From the NCBI RefSeq assembly GCF_004354015.1, contig NZ_SMRU01000002.1, positions 124,001 through 188,000 of the forward strand: a stretch of 64,000 nt of DNA, in the 5' to 3' direction. Made by a program: the position numbers and the translations under genes. The notes under the pieces were generated by a model. That model was given only the letters and a program-made list of their open reading frames with translations, was not told where the DNA came from and ran no database searches. Positions 58,223 through 64,000 of the stretch are shown in pieces. Positions within the stretch are counted from its first letter, which is position 1; each line of letters opens with the position of its first letter. Origin of the DNA: Arthrobacter terricola (GTDB taxonomy: Bacteria; Actinomycetota; Actinomycetes; Actinomycetales; Micrococcaceae).

Positions 58223-59041
58223 TCAGGTCCTGACTGCCATGGCAGCGGCTCCAGCTGCCTTGAATTCGCTGATGCGTTCCCGCGGAGTGGCGTCGCTCAC
58301 GAGCGCCTCGCCGACCAGAATCGCGTGGGCGCCGTTGCTGGCGTAGTGTGCGACGTCGTCGGCGTTCCGCACGCCGGACTCCGCCACCACTACCGCTCCC
58401 GGAGGGATGCTCCCGGCGAGCGAGGCAAAAAGGGAACGGTCGACGTCGAGCGTCTTGAGGTTGCGGACGTTCACGCCGATGATCCGTGCCTGGGCCGCGG
58501 CCGCGCGCTCGATTTCCTCGGGCGTGTGCGTCTCCACCAGCACGTTCATGCCGAGCTCGTGGCTCAGTGCGCTGAATTCCTGCAGTTGCGCGTCGGAAAG
58601 CGCGGCGACGATCAGCAGGATGAGGTCGGCACCGTGGGCACGGGCCTCCCAGATCTGGTACTCCTCGACTGTGAAGTCCTTGCGCAGGAGCGGGATCCCG
58701 ACGGCGGCACGCACTGTGTCCAGGTCCGCCAAGGAGCCATTGAAGCGCCGCTCTTCGGTGAGGACGCTGATCACGGATGCACCGCCGTCGGCGTACTGCC
58801 GCGCAAGTTCAGCGGGGTCTGCAATGCTGGCGAGGTCGCCCTTCGACGGGCTGCGCCGCTTGATTTCTGCGATGACCTTCAGATCGGCGCGGCTGGCCGA
58901 CGGGCCACCCAAGGCGGCCCATGCGTCCAGCGCGGGAGCGGTGTCAGCCGCACGCGCTTTCAGTTCGTCAAGTCCGACGAGGTGGCGGCGTGCCTCCATG
59001 TCCTCCCTGACACCGACGACGATGTCATCCAGAACAGTCAC
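58223..59041 (-). CDS. trpC: Indole-3-glycerol phosphate synthase
   Basis: A 272-residue barrel enzyme. GTG at 59041 follows the stop of the previous gene by 2 bases. VIAEIKRRSPSKGDL (catalytic Lys), LLRKDFTVEEYQIWEARAHGADLILLI and GVNVRNLKTLDVD are family blocks; ESGVRNADDVAHYASNGAHAILVGEALV ends the barrel. No TrpF fusion is present. Confidence 0.96.
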   Translation of the reverse strand: MTVLDDIVVGVREDMEARRHLVGLDELKARAADTAPALDAWAALGGPSASRADLKVIAEIKRRSPSKGDLASIADPAELARQYADGGASVISVLTEERRFNGSLADLDTVRAAVGIPLLRKDFTVEEYQIWEARAHGADLILLIVAALSDAQLQEFSALSHELGMNVLVETHTPEEIERAAAAQARIIGVNVRNLKTLDVDRSLFASLAGSIPPGAVVVAESGVRNADDVAHYASNGAHAILVGEALVSDATPRERISEFKAAGAAAMAVRT

Positions 59042-59043
59042 AG

Positions 59044-59316
59044 TCAGTGGCCGGCGTTCTTCAGCTTGCTGCCGCCAACGCCGTAGCCGGCCTTGCGCAT
59101 GGCCCAGCCCGCGAGCAGGCCGATTACCATGACCACCGCTCCGCCGATGAAAATGGGGGTACTGGCAATCACAAAGGCGATGGCGCAAACCAGTGCGCCA
59201 ACCAGCATGACAATCACGCAGGTCCACGCTGCCGGGCTGTTGCCGTGGCCGATTGCGTCGCCGTGGCTCGCCTCGGTCGCCGGGGCATTGCTCGCGGACA
59301 CAGTGGTTTTGCTCAT
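59044..59316 (-). CDS. Small two-span membrane protein with HGNSPAAW motif (DUF6704-like)
   Basis: A 90-residue protein. The motif HGNSPAAWTCVIVMLVG leads into two helices (about residues 29-50 and 55-72). The ATG at 59316 is in good context. Small proteins with this motif sit between trp genes in many Actinobacteria. Their function is unknown; position suggests a link to tryptophan synthesis or simply conserved linkage. Confidence 0.8.
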   Translation of the reverse strand: MSKTTVSASNAPATEASHGDAIGHGNSPAAWTCVIVMLVGALVCAIAFVIASTPIFIGGAVVMVIGLLAGWAMRKAGYGVGGSKLKNAGH

Positions 59317-59406
59317 GTGAAAATCTCCTCGGGATGAATACTGCTTACATTCTGCCATTTATTGGCGGTGCCCGGGACATCGTCCGACGTCACGGGCGGG
59401 TGAGTC

Positions 59407-60012
59407 TTACGTAGGATCTTCTCCGCGCGAGAGGCGGTCCCAACTGTCGATCTCGTCGACCGGTCCGGAACCCGCGGCGGCTGCCCGGGCCGCGACGTCG
59501 TATTTGGTGCGGCCCTTCCAATAGCGGCCAGCGAAAGGAAGCAGGCACCCGAACAACGCCAGCAGAACTGCGGCCACAAGCGCCAGGACAGGAAAGACCG
59601 TGAAAGACGCCCCTGCCTGTCCGCCTGAAATTCCGGTGGTTGCAGCGATCGTTCCTTGGGCCGCGGCAAGGGGCCCGGCGACCACGAGGGCGGCGGCCAC
59701 AATGATGCCCGCCGAGGCGAGCACGACGATCGCGGCTATGACCCAACGCGACACCTTTCCGGCAATCGAGGATGCGAGGCCACCGGCCAGGGCCACGATC
59801 GCCAAGGCCGTGACGGCAGTAGCTGCCTTACTGCCTTGGACGTGGAGGTCTGCGCTTGCCGCGGCTGCGGGGTCGAGGCGTACGTCGATCCAACTTTGCG
59901 TCGTCGTCCCGACGACCGCGAGGGCGAGAAGCGCCAGGGCCAGGACAATGTTGGCCTTGCGTGCCCACAGCGGGGGCTTGGTGGCGGTGGAGCGGTGGCC
60001 GGCAGCAGTCAC
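59407..60012 (-). CDS. Trp-biosynthesis-associated membrane protein
   Basis: A 201-residue protein with four hydrophobic helices (about 20-38, 66-84, 90-112, 136-160), matching the Trp_oprn_chp family. The GTG start overlaps the trpE stop by 4 bases (60009-60012), so it is translated together with trpE. Function is not established; it may shuttle or sense tryptophan or precursors. Confidence 0.88.
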   Translation of the reverse strand: MTAAGHRSTATKPPLWARKANIVLALALLALAVVGTTTQSWIDVRLDPAAAASADLHVQGSKAATAVTALAIVALAGGLASSIAGKVSRWVIAAIVVLASAGIIVAAALVVAGPLAAAQGTIAATTGISGGQAGASFTVFPVLALVAAVLLALFGCLLPFAGRYWKGRTKYDVAARAAAAGSGPVDEIDSWDRLSRGEDPT

Positions 60013-61589
60013 GAGGCAGGTTCTCCGTCGTCGGCGGGACCGGCGGACACTGCCTCCGGTGAGACATCGTGAAGCGATCCCGCGGTGTGTACGGCACGCA
60101 AGGGTGCTGCAGCCTTGTTGACGGATTCCAGCGCCTCAGTCGGCTTGTGCGAATCAGCCACAATTCCGCCGCCTGCCTGGACGTACGCCCGGCCGTCGCG
60201 CAGCAGCGCCGAGCGGATGGCGATTGCCATGTCCATGTCGCCCGCGAAGTCCAGGTACCCCACCACGCCGCCATAGATGCCGCGGCGGTGCGGCTCGAGT
60301 TCGTCGAGGAGTCGCAATGCGCGCGGCTTCGGCGCACCTGAAAGGGTGCCCGCCGGGAAGGTCGCCTTCAAGACGTCGTACGCCTTGGCGTCCGGGGCAA
60401 GCTCCCCCACCACGGTGGACACCAAATGCATGATGTGGCTGAACCGCTCGACTTCCATGAATTGCGTCACGTCAACGGTGCCGGCAACGCAGACCTTGGA
60501 CAGATCGTTCCGGGAGAGGTCAACCAGCATCAAGTGCTCGGCGCGCTCCTTCTGGTCGGCAAGCAGCTCGGAAGCCAGAGCCTTGTCGGCTTCGACTGTC
60601 TTGCCTCGCGGGCGCGATCCTGCGATCGGGTGCGTGATCACCTCATTGCCGGTGACAGTGACCAAGGCTTCAGGAGAAGAACCGACAATCGTGTATTCCC
60701 GGCCGTCGGCATCTTCCAGGCTGAACAAGTACATATATGGGCTGGGGTTGGTGTTGCGCAGCACGCGGTAAACGTCGAGCGGATCCGCCGAACAGTCCAT
60801 CTCGAAGCGGCGCGAGATAACCACTTGGAACACCTCGCCGTCGACGATCGCTTCCTTGCCGCGATCGATCGCGTTCAAGTACTCCTGCTCATCCCAACGT
60901 TCCTGCACGCTCGACGCGAAGTCGAGCGCGGCGGACTGCAGCACTGAGACCGGCTGCTTCACCGGAGTGCTGACTTGGTCGAGGAGCCGCTTAACCCGGG
61001 CAACGGCGTCGTGCCAGGCTTCGTCCACGCGCTCGGAGCTGTTGTCGAAATTGATCGCGTTGGCGATCAACAAAACGGTTCCATCCATGTTGTCGTGGAC
61101 AGCCATGTCCGTGACCAGGTTCAAGGCGATCTCCGGCAAGTGGAGATCGTCCTCGGGCGGACTCGTCAGCTTCTCCCAGTGCCGGACCGTTTCCCACCCA
61201 AGGAAACCGACAAGTCCCGAGGTGAAGGGCGGCAGGTCCGGGAAGCGGTCGGTCTGCAAAGCGGCGACCGTGTCACGGACGGCATCCACGGGGCTTCCAT
61301 CCACCGGCACGCCGACGGGCGGCTCACCGATCCAGTGCGCTTGGCCATCCTTGCTGGTCAGGGTTGCCCGTGAACGGGCTCCGATGAACGAGTAACGCGA
61401 CCAGGCGCCACCGACCGCGGCCGATTCCAAGAGGAACGTTCCGGGTTGGCCTTGCGCCAGCTTGCGGTAAAGACCGATGGGGGTCTCGGCGTCGGCCAGT
61501 ACCCTGAGCCGGACAGGAATGACCCGGTTGTGTGCGGCGAGTTCGCGGAACTCCTCCAGGCCCGGGGTGATGATTCCAAGGTCCTGCAT
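60009..61589 (-). CDS. trpE: Anthranilate synthase component I
   Basis: A 526-residue chorismate-using enzyme. The N-terminal FLLESA motif binds feedback tryptophan. C-terminal chorismate-binding blocks (SRRFEMDCSADPLDVYRVLR, HPIAGSRPRGKT, GTLSGAPKPRALRLLDELEP) are complete. It makes anthranilate with a glutaminase partner (TrpG), which is not in this window. First gene of the trp cluster as transcribed. Confidence 0.97.
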   Translation of the reverse strand: MQDLGIITPGLEEFRELAAHNRVIPVRLRVLADAETPIGLYRKLAQGQPGTFLLESAAVGGAWSRYSFIGARSRATLTSKDGQAHWIGEPPVGVPVDGSPVDAVRDTVAALQTDRFPDLPPFTSGLVGFLGWETVRHWEKLTSPPEDDLHLPEIALNLVTDMAVHDNMDGTVLLIANAINFDNSSERVDEAWHDAVARVKRLLDQVSTPVKQPVSVLQSAALDFASSVQERWDEQEYLNAIDRGKEAIVDGEVFQVVISRRFEMDCSADPLDVYRVLRNTNPSPYMYLFSLEDADGREYTIVGSSPEALVTVTGNEVITHPIAGSRPRGKTVEADKALASELLADQKERAEHLMLVDLSRNDLSKVCVAGTVDVTQFMEVERFSHIMHLVSTVVGELAPDAKAYDVLKATFPAGTLSGAPKPRALRLLDELEPHRRGIYGGVVGYLDFAGDMDMAIAIRSALLRDGRAYVQAGGGIVADSHKPTEALESVNKAAAPLRAVHTAGSLHDVSPEAVSAGPADDGEPAS

Positions 61590-61649
61590 GGTTTGTGTTC
61601 TCCGCCTCTTCTTGTGTGTGCTGCCTGAGTGAATTTCGGGTGTTGGGCG

Positions 61650-62090
61650 CTAGTCCCGCTCGCCTGTTACAGCTGCGAGGCTCCGGCCGTCGAAGCAAGT
61701 ACGCGTACCGGTGTGGCAAGCGGCTCCGACCTGGTCGACGCGCACCAGGAGCGCATCGCCGTCGCAGTCCAGTGCCACCGACTTGACGTACTGGACGTGC
61801 CCGGAGGTATCGCCCTTGCGCCAGTACTCCTGCCGGGAGCGCGAGAAGAAGGTAACGCGCCCGGTAGTCAGGGTCCGGTGCAAGGCTTCATCGTCCATCC
61901 AGCCCAGCATCAGGACTTCGTTGGTGTCGAACTGCTGGATGATCGCCGCGACGAGGCCGGCGGAGTCGCGCTTCAGCGCGGTGGCCAGTTCCTCTGGGAG
62001 CGGACTACCGGATTCGACGACGAACCCCGCCGCGGGCGCGGCAAGGGTACTGGCGGAGTGACCGACTGGGGGTGTTGACTGCTCAGACAT
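61650..62090 (-). CDS. hisI: Phosphoribosyl-AMP cyclohydrolase
   Basis: A 146-residue enzyme of histidine synthesis (third step). The ATG at 62090 gives the usual length with a 30-residue lead. Motifs [27 protein letters not shown] and [26 protein letters not shown] hold the zinc and magnesium ligands (Cys and Asp). Confidence 0.96.
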   Translation of the reverse strand: MSEQSTPPVGHSASTLAAPAAGFVVESGSPLPEELATALKRDSAGLVAAIIQQFDTNEVLMLGWMDDEALHRTLTTGRVTFFSRSRQEYWRKGDTSGHVQYVKSVALDCDGDALLVRVDQVGAACHTGTRTCFDGRSLAAVTGERD

Positions 62091-62179
62091 CAGATCAAGT
62101 CTAGTGCCTCTCCAAGAGCCGAAATTCAGCGGCGGTTCCAATGCGCAACGGAGCGCGTCTCGTGCTAGTTTCACAAGTG

Positions 62180-62824
62180 ATGCATTTCGTCGAACCCTCC
62201 CGCGAAGTACTGGCCGAAACACTCCTGGCGGCCGGACCTGACTCCCCCACGCTCTGCGAAGGGTGGCTCACACGGGATCTCGCGGCGCATCTGTACTTGC
62301 GCGAGCGCAAGGCCGCAGTCGGAATCGGACTGCTCGTCAAGAGCCTCGCGAAGGCCTCAGACAAAGCCACGGCAAAACTGGCGGGCAAGCTCAAGACAGC
62401 GGAAGACTACGCCGAGTTGGTCAACACCTTCCGCTCCGGGCCGCCTCCTTTATCCCCCTTGAAAATCAAGGCCCTCGACGAGTCCTCCAACCTGATCGAG
62501 TACTTCGTGCACACGGAAGACATCCGTCGCGCAGGAGACCGTTGGGCACCGCGCGCGCTCGACGAAGAATACTCCGACGCCCTGTGGGATGAACTGATCA
62601 AGCGCGCCGCCATCCTCTACCGCGGCGTCGACCTCGGAATCGTGCTGGTCCGCCCCACCGGCCCGCGCCACGTCGCCAAACGCGCTCCCGTATCTGTCGC
62701 CATTGTGGGCGAACCGGGTGAGCTGTTAATGCATGCCCACGGTCGCACCCACCACGCCCTAGTGACCTTCGAAGGCCAGCCTGACGCCGTCGCGCTGCTC
62801 CAGTCGGCCGAAGTCGGACTCTAG
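62180..62824 (+). CDS. TIGR03085-family metal-binding protein
   Basis: A 214-residue protein of the mycothiol maleylpyruvate isomerase N-terminal (DinB-like) fold; ATG at 62180 gives [43 protein letters not shown] with the metal His in the helix AHLYL. The second and third His come in [13 protein letters not shown]. Such proteins use mycothiol or act as metal-dependent transferases; this family is not characterised. Confidence 0.85.
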   Translation: MHFVEPSREVLAETLLAAGPDSPTLCEGWLTRDLAAHLYLRERKAAVGIGLLVKSLAKASDKATAKLAGKLKTAEDYAELVNTFRSGPPPLSPLKIKALDESSNLIEYFVHTEDIRRAGDRWAPRALDEEYSDALWDELIKRAAILYRGVDLGIVLVRPTGPRHVAKRAPVSVAIVGEPGELLMHAHGRTHHALVTFEGQPDAVALLQSAEVGL

Positions 62825-62872
62825 GCAGCCTTCAAAACAGGAGCCGGCCCCTAGCTGGACCTTAAACGTCAA

Positions 62873-62918
62873 CTGACCCGGTGTCCGGAACCCCGTGGGG
62901 CTCCGGACACCGGGTCAG
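62873..62918. terminator. Bidirectional terminator
   Basis: A perfect 17-bp stem (CTGACCCGGTGTCCGGA with its complement) over a 12-base loop, with a short TTT on the plus side. It lies between the convergent TIGR03085 gene and hisF. Confidence 0.85.
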
Positions 62919-62948
62919 TTTCGTGTGGCAGTGACCAACGGACAGTTA

Positions 62949-63725
62949 CTAACGGACAAGGAAACCGGCGTCGCGGATCGCGGCCTTGACCTGGGCCATC
63001 ATGTCGTCCGGTCCGAAGTGGAACACGGAGGCCGCCAGGACTGCATCTGCTCCGGCTTCGACTGCCGGCGGGAAGTGCGCCGGCTCCCCCGCGCCACCGG
63101 AGGCGATGATCGGAATCCGGACGGCTGCCCGGACGAGGCGGATGAGCTCGAGATCGAAACCATCCTTCGTGCCGTCGGCGTCAATCGAGTTCAGGAGGAT
63201 TTCCCCGACTCCCCGGTCAGCGGCTTCCTTGGCCCAGGCGATCGCGTCGATTCCGGTGCCTTGACGGCCTCCGTGGGTGGTCACCTCAAAACCTGATGCC
63301 GTGGGCTCCGAGCCCGGCCGCGTACGCCTGGCATCCACCGACAACACGAGGACCTGCGAACCGAAGTGCCTGGTGATCTCGTCAATGACATCCGGACGCG
63401 CAACGGCCGCCGTGTTGATGGAGGCTTTGTCCGCGCCGAAGCGAAGGAGCTTGTCCACCTCTGCAACGCCGCGCACTCCCCCGCCGACCGTCAGCGGAAT
63501 GAAGACCTCTTCGGCCGTGCGGCGGACGACGTCGAAAGTGGTTTCCCTGTTGCCGGACGATGCGGTGACGTCGAGGAACGTGAGTTCGTCGGCACCCGCG
63601 TTGTCATAGCGATGGGCCAGTTCAACGGGATCGCCGGCGTCACGGAGGCCCTCGAAATTGATGCCTTTGACCACACGGCCCGCATCGACGTCAAGGCACG
63701 GGATGACCCGGACTGCTACAGCCAT
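62949..63725 (-). CDS. hisF: Imidazole glycerol phosphate synthase, cyclase subunit
   Basis: A 258-residue barrel. [15 protein letters not shown] carries the first catalytic Asp; the second is in [35 protein letters not shown] and [15 protein letters not shown] bind the substrate phosphates. It closes the imidazole ring with ammonia from HisH. Confidence 0.97.
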   Translation of the reverse strand: MAVAVRVIPCLDVDAGRVVKGINFEGLRDAGDPVELAHRYDNAGADELTFLDVTASSGNRETTFDVVRRTAEEVFIPLTVGGGVRGVAEVDKLLRFGADKASINTAAVARPDVIDEITRHFGSQVLVLSVDARRTRPGSEPTASGFEVTTHGGRQGTGIDAIAWAKEAADRGVGEILLNSIDADGTKDGFDLELIRLVRAAVRIPIIASGGAGEPAHFPPAVEAGADAVLAASVFHFGPDDMMAQVKAAIRDAGFLVR

Positions 63726-63788
63726 TGCTACTCCTGGATTCGTCTCGTGTGTTCTTCGCCGTACGGCTTATCGCCGTCAATCGGCAGG

Positions 63789-64000
63789 TCAGATGCGGCA
63801 GGCGTGGATGCTGCTGACCAGGATGGCTCGTGCGCCGAGGTCATAAAGCTCGTCCATGATCCGGTTGGTTTCCTTCTTCGGCACCATTGACCGCACCGCA
63901 ACCCAGTCGGAGTCGCGCAGGGGCGATACCGTGGGCGACTCGAGGCCAGGGGTCAACGATGCCGCTTCCTCGACCAGGTCCTTGCGGATGTCGTAGTCCA
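63789..64000 (-). CDS. hisG: ATP phosphoribosyltransferase, C-terminal part
   Basis: The minus frame from the window edge to TGA at 63789-63791 gives 70 codons: DYDIRKDLVEEAASLTPGLE, ESPTVSPLRDSDWVAV, then VPKKETNRIMDELYDLGARAILVSSIHACRI. This is the regulatory C-terminal domain of long-form HisG, which binds histidine. The 5' part lies outside the window. Confidence 0.92.
   Translation of the reverse strand, partial: DYDIRKDLVEEAASLTPGLESPTVSPLRDSDWVAVRSMVPKKETNRIMDELYDLGARAILVSSIHACRI

Noticed and set aside
62873..62918. Operator or attenuator for hisF
   Set aside because: It lies after the stop codons of two convergent genes, so a shared terminator explains it.

Overview
The window is GC-rich chromosomal DNA of an actinobacterium. 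The block hisG-hisF-hisI-trpE-(membrane protein)-(small membrane protein)-trpC-trpB-trpA-lgt-gltB-gltD-pyk next to an ANTAR response regulator, the abundant GTG starts and the protein styles (DUF4193, TIGR03085, HGxxP-type membrane protein) fit the Micrococcaceae, most likely Arthrobacter or a close relative such as Pseudarthrobacter or Paenarthrobacter. The genus call is inference from gene order and protein style; no database search was run.

Region 1 (1-9300) is redox and sulfur metabolism. A b6-type cytochrome b is co-translated with a 55-residue membrane peptide and a large membrane-anchored partner. It is followed by a decayed SHOCT gene and a frameshifted cupredoxin. A DUF302 gene and a CstR-like repressor then diverge, across two palindromic operators, from a persulfide/sulfite operon: rhodanese-DUF2892, TauE exporter, two single-domain rhodaneses, thioredoxin, a CstB-like persulfide dioxygenase-rhodanese and an MFS transporter.

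Region 2 (9400-18720) holds envelope and transport genes: a class A penicillin-binding protein, a first lgt paralogue, a DHA2 exporter divergent from a MarR regulator, a ClC chloride transporter with CBS domains divergent from a second MarR regulator, and a CtaG-type oxidase assembly protein.

Region 3 (18770-30620) is accessory. It has an SDR remnant, an XRE regulator overlapping an intact SDR gene, a scar joining a truncated SDR to a truncated aldo/keto reductase, a TetR regulator with a perfect operator palindrome and an EamA exporter, then a glycolipid-like module (DMT protein, MGDG-synthase-type glycosyltransferase, GH3 glycosidase) and a LapA protein.

Region 4 (30750-45700) is a mobile-element graveyard. 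An IS21-family element (istA/istB) contains a complete IS30-family element inserted between its left terminal repeats and istA. It abuts a broken serine recombinase, and two istA relics lie further right. Between them are small orphan genes (DUF4193, small membrane protein, truncated acetyltransferase-like gene), a fatty acid desaturase, a LapA copy with an in-frame stop, several strong hairpins and long stretches without recognisable genes. It ends at a tRNA-Leu(CAA) gene.

Region 5 (45727-64000) is conserved core chromosome: tRNA-Leu, the PdtaR-like regulator, pyk, gltD-gltB, the second lgt, the trp genes, hisI, a TIGR03085 protein, hisF and the 3' part of hisG, which runs off the window. 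tRNA-Leu marks the boundary between stable core and variable DNA.
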